A DNA stretch of 64,000 nucleotides from Costus lasius (taxonomy: Eukaryota; Streptophyta; Magnoliopsida; Zingiberales; Costaceae). Shown here one piece after another: positions 48,132-59,316 of the stretch (position 1 is the first letter of the stretch; the number at the start of each line of letters is the position of its first letter). A program made the position numbers and the translations under genes. The stretch covers positions 31,747,501 to 31,811,500 of the forward strand of contig CM050446.2 in NCBI GenBank assembly GCA_027563935.2, written 5' to 3'. The notes beneath the pieces were generated by a model, which did not search any database, was not told where the DNA came from, and saw only the letters and a program-made list of their open reading frames with translations.

Positions 48132-48851
48132 ATGCCTACGAACAATAGCAGATTAAAACTATAATCCGTCCGTCGGGAGGACGAGTTGAACTGGTGTCAA
48201 AACTTGAGGGGTGACCCCAAGCTCGAGAGCTGTAAAAGGCATCACCAAAAAGAGGTGAAGGGAAGGGTTACTCCTTCATCTTTAGGCTCTTGTGTTTACG
48301 TGGTTGAAGTCAACCTATCTACTTCAAACACATGGGTACTTGATACCGCATGTGGAGCGTATATTTGTATAAGTATGCAAGGGCTCAAACGAAGTAGGGC
48401 AATGCGACCAGGAGAGATAGATCTTCGAGTCGGTAACGGTGCACAAGTTGCTACTATGACCATGGGAGATCTCATTCTATTGTTGCCGGCGGGACTTCAA
48501 CTGGAACTCGACCATTGTTACTACATATCGTCGATTACCAAGAACCTCATATTCATTCTTGCCTTAGCGAGGAAAGGATTTAGTTTTGCGATCAAAGAGA
48601 ACACTTGTTCTTTTTCATTGGCAAACCTATTCTATGGATTTGGTACATTGTGCAATGGGTTGTACGGCTTGGACATGCAAAGTTCTGTGTGCAATGTAAA
48701 TACTAAAAGGAACAAGTTAAGTGGTTTCAACAATACTTATCTTTGGCACTATCAACAAGAATCGCTTCCAACAACTCCATACAAATCGATTCTTAGATTC
48801 AAATTCCTTTGAGGAATTTGATTCTTGCGAGCCTTGTTTGTTGGGCAAAAT
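48132..48851 (+). pseudogene. H gag-protease remnant
   Basis: Starts MPTNNSRLKL then TAA (48162). It continues NWCQNLRGDPKLE, the Gag N-terminal block, and jumps directly to protease. About 600 bases of Gag including the zinc knuckle are deleted (joint near 48230). Protease reads WVLDTACGAYIC followed by the LRVGNGAQVA and SITKNLIFI blocks. After LWH the frame is lost near 48750, but EEFDSCEPCLLGKI of the pre-integrase zinc domain is readable up to 48851. Element I is inserted there. The sequence resumes as ITKAPFTKK at 56806. Confidence 0.85.
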
Positions 48852-51031
48852 CGTTACACCTCCTTAAGCAATTAAAGATAAATAATCTAAATCCAAAAGA
48901 AGTGTGGAAGAAAACATGTGTTTTTATTAAATCAAATCTAAGAAAACATATCTTATAGCAAAAAGGTGCAACAGTTTCAACTAGCTAACACTTTAGCTTT
49001 TTATGAATAACAAAAGTAACTAACAACTAAACTCTAACAACTATCTCATGGATGCTGTTGCCACCTGAAGCACTTCAAGTGTAACTGCGCTTGTGGGGAT
49101 TTGCCGGACGATCTGACTCCTCCTGAACTACAACTGCACAACATCCCTCACGGGTTAGCAAATAAATGCTAAGCAAGCCTCTCCCCAGAAGAAAGGGTAG
49201 TCCCTCAGATCCAAAGGAGGGAAAACTAGCAAGAAGCAAGAACAATAAAATGTAACAAACTGGATACTGAAAACTGGAATACAACTGGATAAACTGGAAC
49301 AATTGGGTTATAAGGGAACAAACACATAAACTAATAATATACAAGGAAACAACTATGAGCAATACCTACTGGCTCATGGGGTCGTCACCCCGAATACGCA
49401 TGATAAGGTGAATCATTCACCTTACATGGTGAACACACGTGCTACCATGCATCACGGATCCTGGTGCATGCTAATTTGGGACCCCGATCTGTCCACAGAG
49501 TGGATACTACTGGGTATGTGCTTAATATAATATGCAACTATCCACAAACGTGGATACTAGAAAACTGGTTCTACTATCCAGAACGTGGATACAATAACAT
49601 GCTTTGACACATACTTGACTGGTATACAGAACAGAAACTTACAATATAATTAACAATAACATGCTTCGACACATATTTGAGTCATTGGAAATAAAGAAAA
49701 CAAACCTTCTTCTACAGAAATCTGGTTTGAGGTCTTACCTTTGAAAAGCCAATAAAACCGTTATCAAACGATGCAAGCCGAGCAATGGATCAATCACTCT
49801 AAAACATAAATTTGTACGTGAACTATATCAAATAAGATTCAAACTTAATAAAAGAGACCACCAACAGATATAAAACATCCCAAAACCTAGGGAACCAACC
49901 TTGGATCTAGTGAACTGGACCCAAAAGTCACTGAGCCGGACTAGATTGCAAAGAACCGGTCAGATTCACCAAGAACCAAGCCAAACCATTGGATAGGCAA
50001 TTTGATAAGCTTTCCAACGGCTACCTGAACCGGCCCAGATTCGACTGAATCGGGGTCAAACCGGACGGAAAACCTATGCTGGGCCAGAATTGAAATTGAA
50101 CTTCCCAAACAGTTGAACCGGTTCAAATCAATTTTAAACTCAGCAAGCCGGATTTATTTCTAAATAAACCGGACTCAAAACCTAATTTTGAACCGAGCCA
50201 GCCACTCGGCCGCACCACCCGATCGCCGCCGTGCAAGGCTGCCGGACGTGCGCCCGTAGCTTGCGCCGGCGAGCTCTTGAGGGTGCGTCGAGCGTCTGTT
50301 CGCTTCCAGACTTCACCAAACCGCTTCTGACAACAAAGAGAAGCACCAGAGCTGGCTGCCGTGAGCTTTCGACAAGCAGTCGAAGCCCTCGCAACAGCCG
50401 ACTGTATCGACGGTGGTGCCGCCGCTGTCGACACACCAAACTACTCAGAAACTCAACGAAACTTAACAAAAACAATAGGAGAAATTGGATACCTTGCTAT
50501 GACACTGTATCGTAGCCCTGGAACAGAAAACTCGTATCGATGGAGGTGCTAGAAGATCGGAACTTGAGGCGGCGCTACTCGAACTCCGGCGACTGGTTCG
50601 AGCTTAAATTTCTCCCTCTAGACAGCGCGTCCAAGCTCGAAGAATGGCTAGGGTTCGATTTGCCTCCAAACGAGCCGAAGCCCTCTAAAATAAACGCGAG
50701 ACGCGTCTCAAAATAGCAACGGTGCGGCGGCAACTCAGTCACTGCGAAAGACGGAGAAGACGACAATTCAACTCGTCATCCAAAACAAACCAAAACCCGA
50801 ACCAAATAAAACACGCGCAGTTTAATTATAAAAACGCAAACTAGCTCAGCGGTTCGGCTGAGCTGGCAACTTAGGCGCAACGTGGTTTCGAGTCCCCGTG
50901 AGCGCAAATATAATTTTTTTAATAAAAAGTTAATTTTTTAACCTTTTAAAAATTTAGGAAAAATTCTAGAAAAATCCTAAAAAATCCAAAATATAATTTC
51001 TGATTATTTCTCAAAAATCTGGGTTATAACA
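48852..51031 (-). repeat. I 3' LTR
   Basis: 2180 bp; in element orientation it starts TGTTATAACCCAG and ends GGAGGTGTAACG (final A changed to G; the plus strand begins CGTTACACC). It holds repeated GTGGATAC words with inverted ATCCAC partners near 49490-49585, the palindrome TGAACCGGTTCA at 50114-50125 within a stretch rich in AACCGG, and a tRNA-like module at 50833-50908. Confidence 0.85.
50833..50908 (+). other. tRNA-like module in the I LTR
   Basis: CTAGCTCAGCGGTTCGGCTG resembles a D-arm (CTCA...TGAG) and GGTTTCGAGTCCCC resembles a B-box or T-arm. The partner LTR has the same module at about 56606-56690, there with a better hairpin (GCGGGTTTGAGCCCCCGC). Acceptor and anticodon stems are not convincing, so this is not a tRNA gene. 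Confidence 0.45.
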
Positions 51032-51045
51032 TTCTACCTCTCTTA
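51032..51045 (-). other. I polypurine tract
   Basis: Reads AAGAGAGGTAGAA on the minus strand, directly before the LTR start. It is preceded by GGACCAAATTTCTTTTAAG, a phrase usual at the 3' end of gypsy pol. It fixes the element as minus-strand. Confidence 0.75.
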
Positions 51046-51143
51046 AAAGAAATTTGGTCCTCCAAATTTATCTATACTATAGGTTACTTGAAAGAACAAA
51101 AAGAATAGGCATCACAAAAATCTTGACAGGATAAGAAATAAAA

Positions 51144-52038
51144 CTAGAATTTACCTGGAATCTCCATTTCAGGATCTTGAGCTTCTTGTCGGGACACAAC
51201 GAATACTTTGGCTTCTGGTTTCCTCTTCTTTGGGCACTCAATTATGCGGTGACCCGGTTGCTTACAATGAAAACAAACATATTGTCCCTTAGGACACTTA
51301 GTAGAAAGATGGCTACTGTCACCACAAAATTTGCAAAAAACAAGACTAGAAGAATTAGAAGTCCTAGAGGTTACTTGAGGTGATCTAACTCTTCCTGACG
51401 TATTCTTAAATCTTTTAGAAGACACATACTCCCTATTAGAAGGTTTGGAACCACTTGAAGACTTAGAATCATTAGGTACTCGACCAAACTCAATTCTCGC
51501 TTGCTCAGCTAATAGGGCTTTACTTACAACTTCAGCATAAGTGTTAAGTTCAAAGATGGTTAACCAAGTTCTTAATTCTGGGTTCAATCCATTGATAAAC
51601 AGAGCAATCTTTTGAAACTGAGTGGCTACCATCATAGGAGCAAAACGACTAAGGCTAATTAATTTTCTATCATATTCCTTGACAAACATTTTACCCTGCT
51701 CCAACGATAAAAATTCCAATAACGATCGTACATTGGCAAGAAAGTATTGGGCATTGAAAGCTTCCACAAATTGGGCCCAAGTAATCACGACATCACCATT
51801 AGCCAAAGTTGCCCTTTGGGTTCTCCACCAAGCATCCGCCTCTCCTTGAAGCATAAAGGTAACATATCCAATTTTATCCTCATCAGTGCATTGCACAAGC
51901 TCAAAGGCCTTTTCAACCAATCTTAGCCACTCCTCGGCCTCAGTTTCCCCGAACTCACCCCTAAAGGGTTCTAGACCAAACTTTTGCAATTCGGTCAACT
52001 TAGCATTAACTGCTGATCCATGAATAGCCTGGGCTATG
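51144..52038 (-). CDS. I Gag, N-terminus removed by copia C
   Basis: An open frame of about 297 codons with no internal stop, running left from 52038. The first ATG is not in the window; the frame enters from C with IAQAIHGSAVNAKLTELQ. Retrotransposon Gag domain: EPFRGEFGETEAEEWLRLVEKAF, then GEADAWWRTQ, then FNAQYF, the classical gypsy capsid order. Two C-terminal zinc knuckles follow, CKFCGDSSHLSTKC and CFHCKQPGHRIIEC. It ends PEMEIPGKF with a stop at 51144, only 113 bases from the LTR. Gag would form the particle and bind RNA. Protease, RT and integrase are absent: either a gag-only family or an internal deletion. Confidence 0.85.
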
Positions 52039-53983
52039 TGTTGGTGTATATGCCCTAGGACCTAGTTTTGGTTAACTTATGTACTACTTAACATTGATAT
52101 TTATATATCATTCTGGCATTGTCGTTATCATTGTTTGTCTACACCTGCGATTGTGTACTTACATGATAATGTCCCTGGAGACAGATTGGATCTGTGCTCG
52201 AATAATTGTCCCCAGTCGATGTACCTGAGTGGATATGGGACAACTCTGGTACTTGTGAGACTGGTATGTGGGCTGGTTAGGCACGTGGTGCTAACGTAGA
52301 CACATGGGTATATCATTGGAGGATATACTGGATAGACCCACTATGAGGCTATGACTTGGTGTCATGAGTTATCCTCATAAGTGACAGGAGATGCATTGAT
52401 CCCTTGACTTGAGGTCATTGATCATTCTATATGGTTAGGGACTTGTTTTGATACAACCTAACACCTTGCCGTAGCTGGGAGGTCATAACGGTTGTTATTG
52501 AGCATGTCACGACCCATATGAGAAGATCAATGGACAGACATAGGATTTGCCCCTTCCCTATGGAAGTATGATATCCACGGAGCTCCTTTATGGTTCTATG
52601 ACTAAGAGTGTATGGTCATACCCAGATGGGAACCTGTTTTAGTCATAGCCATGAGATTGGATAAAAGCAAGTGGTGACACACTTATCCAATCGGATATCA
52701 GTTCGGCAAAGAGACTGTAATGCATCTGTACCTAGTTGCGATGATGGGGATGTCTATGTCGATATCCATTCTAATGACCTGGGTAGCAGCGATGCACTGC
52801 TAGGTGCCACTCACTGCTTGTGATGACCTCTGGTCACCACTGCCAGCGTCAGAGGAACCTACAGGGTCGCACACCTTGATACTTGAGTTCTCGTATTGAT
52901 CGGAAAGCCTTATGATCGAGTTATTGGATAACTCGGATCTAATTGGGAGATTTCATCAGCGCCAATGGGCCTGATGAGATGGAAGAATGTTATTGGAGCC
53001 AAACTTCATTTTTGGCAGGTTGACCCGTATTTGACCATGGTTGGTCACATTTGGATTAGGGTTGCATTGGATTGGATCCAAGTGCTTAACCAACCCATGC
53101 AATGATGTTTTGGCTAGTTCATTATCCAATGAGGCCCAATAACAAGCACTCATGAAGAGAAGAAAGGCTAAAAGGGTATAATGGGGACAAATCTTCTCCC
53201 CTAGGCGCCTATGGGCATAATGGGGAGAAGTGGCGCAATTTGCCTCGTAAGGAAGCAATTGGTGCCTCCCCCCTTAATCCCTTATGGTATGAATGCCTCT
53301 ATGGCATTACTTGGAGTGCAAGGCAAGGTCTTGGCGCACATAGAAGGACATGGGCTCTAAAAGGAATGGTTGAATGAGAATTATGGAAATGTCTTGGAGA
53401 CTTTCCTTGTCTCAAACCTTCTCATCCTAGCCATCCACTTGTATTCATCCTAGCCTTTCATAAATCGCCTCTTGCCCTATAAAAGAGCACCTAGCCGAGC
53501 CCTCAAAGAATGATCAATCCTTGAAGGCGTGAGCACATCAAGAGGGCGAGTGCTTGGAGCAAGGGCGCATCTTCCATAACCGCAAGCCTCTTCTCCCTTT
53601 CCTCTTGGCGCAAGGAGATCTAGGGCTTGGCGGCTTGGGTAGTTTTCTCTCTTCAATTGGTGCATCTTTTCTCTAGGTGGCGCAAGTGAGGTAGAGTGTC
53701 TCCCTAAGGCTTGGATCTTCTTCCCGAGGCTAGCACCGGGCGTGGAAGAAGAGAACTCAAGAGATCCGTGTGTGCGAGACTGCAGAGGGCGCACACTTGG
53801 ACGCCTACATCGGCATCGCTCCACATTGCTCTTAAGGTATTTCCTAACTCATCGTGTCGACTCCCTTGCTTGCGATCTTCACTGGGTTTTTGGGACCGGC
53901 CTGTTTCGGGGACATTCTTCCGCTGGAAAAAATGTATGTTCATGACTCTAAAAATTGTAAAATGTCCCCGGGGTTTCCCAACA
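52039..53983 (+). repeat. C 5' LTR
   Basis: 1945 bp, TGTTGGTGTATATGCCC...GGGTTTCCCAACA. Conserved block at 52570-52880. Terminal stem CGGGGACATT (53907-53916) with AATGTCCCCG (53961-53970). Confidence 0.92.
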
Positions 53984-53984
53984 G

Positions 53985-53996
53985 TGGTATCAGAGC
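53985..53996 (+). other. C primer-binding site
   Basis: TGGTATCAGAGC one base after the LTR: the intact initiator Met tRNA type, which B1 has lost. Confidence 0.9.
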
Positions 53997-55268
53997 GACT
54001 TGCAAGACTCGAACGATGTTTTATGCTTTTCTTTCATGCTCACATGCCATATCTATATTTTCGTAAATAGCATAATGCATGGCAAACAATTTTTCTAAGT
54101 AGGAGAAATTGAGGTTTCTTGTTTCTATCATCCTCTCAATCTCTTTTGGAGTTTTTGGACTATTTTTCTTGTTTGATTTAAAGATCAAAGGCGCACGTAA
54201 TTTTGTCAAGTAGGACGGGCATTGTGTCTTCGGACTGGCCAAGTCTCTTGATCTGACAAAATTGCCAGCCGAAAGGATCTCTGAAATCATCATGAAAAAT
54301 AAGTCGCAATAAACCAAAAGATTTGTGAGAAGAAGATGAGAAAAAGAGACTAGTTTTATGAAAAAGTAAAATTTCAGATTTTATGTTTTTCATGAGCATG
54401 TAGAATTGCATGAGTAAATACCTTGATTGTGCATGATGTTGTGATCATTAGTCAAGCCCCCCTTTGCATGCCTGCGATGTATCCTCGTGAGGCCTGCGTG
54501 CCGCCTTTCTTTTTGCTTTTGATTAAGATGAAGATTAAGGGCTAGGCGCATCCTTCTTGGACCTTGATGATCGCATCTTGCTTAATGGCACAAGCATGCA
54601 AGGTGGCGCATGCAAGTTGATGCTTGGTGGCGCAAGAAAGCTTGACCAAACCTCTTTTGGTTTGAGAGCTAGCCATCTTGGCCCCTTGCATAGTGGCGCA
54701 CCTTCCTTGGAGGAAAACCATGGCATTGGCCGAACCTATGGGGAACTTTTAAAAGTGTACCTCTAGGGTTTGAGAGCTAAACCATGAGAGAAGGACCTTG
54801 AAGCCAACCTTGAAGTTCAAGCTAGAGGTCGGCTAGGCTAGGTCTAGTTTTTTGGGGCTTGAGTTCTAGGACAAGAGTTGAACCTATTTCATGGCATGGA
54901 TTGGTTCAATGTCTTGTATAGGATATGATCACATCATCCTTTACTGCTTTTATTATCTGCAGAAGCATGCCTGAAATGTTTTACCGTTATGTTATCACTA
55001 TAGGATTGCATGCCTGTAATGATAGACATAAGATAAAACTGAGATGATGAGACCTTAAACAAAAACCCTCAATTAAAATATCAAGTCTAGTAGCCTTCTA
55101 ACGCGTAGCCCTCACTAAGCTATCGATCAGTGGAGTTGTGAATTGTTTCTCACCCTCGTGGGACACACCCACTTATCTTTAGAAAGTGCGTGGTGGCAAT
55201 GGTTTCCCCAGTCCAGTTTTAACCTGGGCGTGCCTTCGCAAGGAAACTCATTGGCCCTGGGCATAACG
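53997..55268 (+). other. C 5' leader fragment
   Basis: Untranslated leader, homologous in reverse to B1 21850-23090. The stretch AGATCAAAG...GACAAAATTGCCAGCCG near 54180-54275 matches B1 22800-22905. No gene supported. Confidence 0.78.
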
Positions 55269-56805
55269 TGGATACTAGAAAACTGGTTCTACTGTCCACA
55301 ACGTGGATACAATAACATGCTTTGACACAGACTTGACTAGTATATCGAATAGAAACTTACAATATAACTAACAATAACATGCTTCGACACATATTTGAGT
55401 CAATGGAAATAAAGAGAAGAAACCTTCTTCTACAGAAATCAGGTTTAAGGTCTTACCTTTGAAAAGCCAATAAAACCGTTATCAAACGATGCAAGCCGAG
55501 CAATGGATCAATCACTCTGGAACATAAATTTTTTCATGAACTCTATCAAATAAGATTCAAACATAAAAATAGAGACCACCAACAGATAGAAAACGTCCCA
55601 AAACTAGGGAACCACCCTTGGATCCAGTGAACAGGACCCAAAAGCCACTAATCCGGACTGAATTGCAGTGAATCGGTCAGATTCACCCTGAACCAAGCCA
55701 AACTGACACTTAAAACCTAAATTACACAAAATATACAAGCCATCTAAGGACCCATAGGATACCATTGGATAGGCAATTTCATAAGCTTTCCAACGGCTAC
55801 CTGAATCGGCCCAGATTCGACCGAATCGGGGTCGAATCAGATGAAAAACCTATGCTGGGCCAGAATTAAAATTGAACCGCCCAAACTGTTGAACCAGTTC
55901 AAATCAATTTTAAACTCAGCAAGCCGGGTTTATTTCTAAATAAACTGGACTTAAAACCTAATTTTGAACTGAGCCAGCCGCTCGGCCGCGCCACCCGATC
56001 GTCGCCGTGCAAGGCTGCCAGACGTGTGTCCGTAGCTTACACCGACGAGCTCTTGAGGGTGCATCGAGCATTTGTTCGCTTCTAGGCTTCACCAAACGGC
56101 TTCTGACAACAAAGAGAAGCACCAGAGCTGGCTGCGGCGAGCTTTCGACAGGCAGTCAAAGCCCTCGCAATAGCCGACTGTATCGACGGTGGCACCGCCG
56201 CCGTTGACACACCAAACTACTCAGAAACTCAACGAAACTTAACAAAAACCACAGGAGAAAGTGGATACCTTGCTACGACACTGTATCATAGCCCTGGAAC
56301 AGAAAACTCATATCGATGGAGGTGCTAGAAGATCGGAACTTGAGGCGGCGCTACTCAAACTTTGAAGACTGGTTCGAGCTTAAATTTCTCCCTCCAGACG
56401 GCGCGTCCAAGCTTGAAGAATGGCTAGGGTTCGATTTGCCTCCAAATGAGCCGAGCCCTCTAAAATAGACGCAAGACGCGTCTCAAAATAGCAAGGGTGC
56501 GGCAGCGACTCAATCACCGCGAAAGACGGAGAAGACGACGATTCAACTCGTCGCCCAAAGCAAACCAAACCCTGAACCAAATAAAACACGCGCGGTTTAA
56601 TTATAAAAACGCAAACTAGTTCAGTGGTTCGGCTAAGCTGGCAACTAAGGCGCAACGCGGGTTTGAGCCCCCGCGAGTGCAAATCTAACTTTTTAATGAA
56701 AACTTAATTTTTTAACCTTTTAAAAATTCAGGAAAAATTCCAAAAAAATACTAAAAAATCCAAAATATAATTTCTGATTATTTCTCAAAAATCTAGGTTA
56801 TAACA
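55265..56805 (-). repeat. I 5' LTR, truncated
   Basis: Matches 49547-51031 of the 3' LTR, with an extra stretch of about 60 bases near 55700. The first 695 or so bases on its left are missing. The palindrome is changed here (TGAACCAGTTCA, near 55890). It ends GGTTATAACA, followed by AAAAT. Confidence 0.86.
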
Positions 56806-59301
56806 AAAATAACAAAGGCGCCATTCACCAAAAAAAGTAAAAGTGCCACAAGTTTGTTGCATCTCATACACAGTGATGTGTGTGGACCATTCAGCAAATA
56901 AGCTAGAGGTGGGTTTGTATACTATATCACATTTACTAACGAATTTAGTAGATATGGTTATGTCTACCTTATGAAACATAAGTCTGAATCTTTGGAGAAA
57001 TTCAAGGAGTTCAAGAATAAAGTAGAGAACCAACTTAGACGATCCATAAAGGCTCTTCAATCTGATTGAGGCGGAGAGTACTTGAGACATGTGTTCATTG
57101 ACTATCTGAAAGAGTGTGGGATTCTCTCATAGCTCACCCCTCCAGGGAGATCCCAATGGAATGGAGTGTCTGAGAGGCGGAATCGAACCCTGCTAGATAT
57201 GGTTCGGTGCATGATGAGTCAGGCAACTTCACCTCCGTATTTCTAGGGGTGCGCTTTATAGACAGCATCTTTGACACTGAATAACGTTGCGTCTAAGAGT
57301 GTCCCCATGACTCCACATGAACTATGGATTGGGAGACGACCTAACCTCACATTTATGAGGATCTGGGGATGCGAAGCATATGTTAAACACCAAAATTCTA
57401 GCAAGCTAGAGCCCAGGTCAGATAAATGTGTGTTTGTGGGGGTATCCTAGGGAAACCAGAGGATACAATTCCTATAATCCCACTGAGGATAAAGTTTTTA
57501 TCGCCCGTGGTGCTGTATTTCTTGACAAAGAATTTATCATGAAAGAAGCCAGTAAGAGAAGTTTTGATTTGGATGAAGTCCAAGATCATCAACAAGACAT
57601 AGAGGTTGCGATGGAACATGAGCCACCTATATAGGTTGTAGCCCAACCTATGGCTCAGACACAAGCTCCAAGTAGGTCTAAGTGGGTATGTCGTGCACCT
57701 GATAGGTATGTGTCACTGCTGATTCAACAAGATTACTTTCTCATTATTGAGGATGAACCTAAGACTTATGAGGAAGCGGTCGCTGGACTGGACTCTGAGG
57801 GATGGCTGGAGGCCATGATGTCAGCTAACCTGGTTTGTGACTTGATTGAGCTGCCTAATGGGGCAAAGCTCATAGGGTGTAAATTGGTCTTCAACAAGAA
57901 GATAGATATTACCTTCAAAGGTAGACTAGTGGCAAAGGTTTCAGGTAGGTCCACAGGGTGGACTATGACGAAACTTTTTCATCTATTGCCATGTTCAAGT
58001 TTATTTGAATCATGCTCGCTTTAGCTGCCTACTATGACTATGAGATCTGGCAAATGGATGTGAAGACAGCTTTCCTTAATAGAAACCTATCAGAGGATGT
58101 GTTTATGACATAGCCTGAGGGATTCATTCACCCAGCCGATGCTCATAAAGTATGCAAGCTAAAGAGATCCATTTATGGATTGAAGCAAGCCTCTTGAAGC
58201 TGAAACATTCGTTTTGATGAATCTATACGAGATTATGGTTTCCTCAAGAACGAAGACGACACCTGTGTGTACAAGAAAATCAGTGGGAGCTTGGTCACCT
58301 TTTTGGTCTTATATGTCGATGACATACTGCTCATCGGAAATGACATTCCTACCCTTCACGCTGTGAAGATTTGGTTGGGGAAGTGTTTTGAGATGAAAGA
58401 TTTAGGGTAGGCCACCTACATTCTGGACGTGAGGATTTACCAAGATAGATACAAAAAGCTCCTTGCCCTGAGTCAGAGCATGTACATAGACAAAGTGTTG
58501 GAAAGGTTTCGTTTGGAGCAATCCAAGAAAGGTTACCTTCCCATGAGGCACGGCATTACTCTTTCCAAGAGCTAGTGTCCCTCTACACAGGCTGAGAAAG
58601 AGGAGATGAGTCGAGTCCCTTATGCATCTGCAGTGAGATCCCTCATGTATGCCATGTTATGTATGAGACTAGACGTGCCTTATGCTATAAGCATAACCAG
58701 TAGATAGCAGTCTAACCCCGGTGTCCAGCATTGGATAGCCATGAAGAATATTTTGAAGTATCCGAGGAAGACAAAAGATTTACTCCTAGTCTATGGTAGA
58801 CAAGAAGATCTGTGTATTTAGGGATATACAGATGCTTCTTTCCAGTCAGACCCAGATGACTTCAAGTCGCAGTCCAACTATGTGTTCTTGCTGAATGGAG
58901 GTGCTATTTGCTGGAACAGCTTCAAGCAATCCATGGTGGTAGACTATACAATAGAAGTGGAGTATGTTGCGGCTTCTGAGGCAGCCAAAGAAGCAATTTG
59001 GATCAAGAAGTTCATCTCTGAACTTTAGGTGGTACCTAGCGCTGCTGTTCCCATTGAGCTCCTCTGTGATAACAATGGTGCGATTGCGCAGACCAAGGAA
59101 CCAAGATCACAACAACAGTCTAAACACATACTCAGGCGATTTCACCTGATCCGATAGATCATCAACAAAAGTGACATAAAGATATTCAGAGTTGACATAG
59201 AGAACAATCTAGCAGACCCACTAACCAAAGCTTTAGTGCAACAGAAGCATGATGGTCATACTCGAGACATGGGGTTAAGGTACCTCAATGATAAGGTCTA
59301 A
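56806..59301 (+). pseudogene. H pol pseudogene: integrase, reverse transcriptase, RNase H
   Basis: Resumes after I at ITKAPFTKK. The integrase core has all three acidic residues readable (HSDVCGPF, LQSD, GVSERRN), but with stops: TAA after CGPFSK, TGA right after LQSD, TAG in the ILS-LTPP block and more. Then come [28 protein letters not shown] near 58054, [19 protein letters not shown] near 58310, the DRYKKLL-type block, an RNase H with a changed ADSTTEAEY (VDYTIEVEY) near 58940, and the final TAA at 59299-59301. Stops and frameshifts are frequent, so it is long dead. Confidence 0.9.
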
Positions 59302-59316
59302 GTGCAAGTGGAAGAT

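Larger units (their letters stand above)
52039..55268 (+). mobile_element. C: copia 5' LTR and leader, truncated
   Basis: Same family as B1, plus strand. LTR 52039-53983, primer site 53985-53996, leader to 55268. The left flank is CTATG (52034-52038); the right flank is lost. The leader stops within GGGCATAACG, where B1 continues GGTTAGGAATGG, and I LTR sequence follows directly. The four bases AACG belong to both sides, pointing to a microhomology joint. No coding part remains. Confidence 0.88.
48852..56805 (-). mobile_element. I: minus-strand gypsy element with gag only
   Basis: Flanked by target duplication AAAAT (48847-48851 and 56806-56810); removing it restores the GKITKAPF frame of H. 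In element orientation the 3' LTR is 48852-51031. The polypurine tract and the pol-end phrase GGACCAAATTTCTTTTAAG lie just right of 51031. An open gag frame is at 51144-52038, and a truncated 5' LTR at 55265-56805. There is no pol. Copia C was inserted in gag. A deletion then removed the rest of C, the gag start, the primer site and about 695 bases of the 5' LTR. The lineage is probably chromovirus (Tekay/Del-like), tentatively. Confidence 0.85.

Noticed and set aside
50833..50908. Functional tRNA gene
   Set aside because: Acceptor and anticodon stems are not convincing; only D-arm-like and T-arm-like pieces are visible.
53477..54070. Several overlapping open frames up to 119 codons in the C LTR, echoed at 23008-23562 and 37329-37824
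   Set aside because: They fall on both strands of the terminal LTR section in several copies. The shared signal is nucleotide, not protein.
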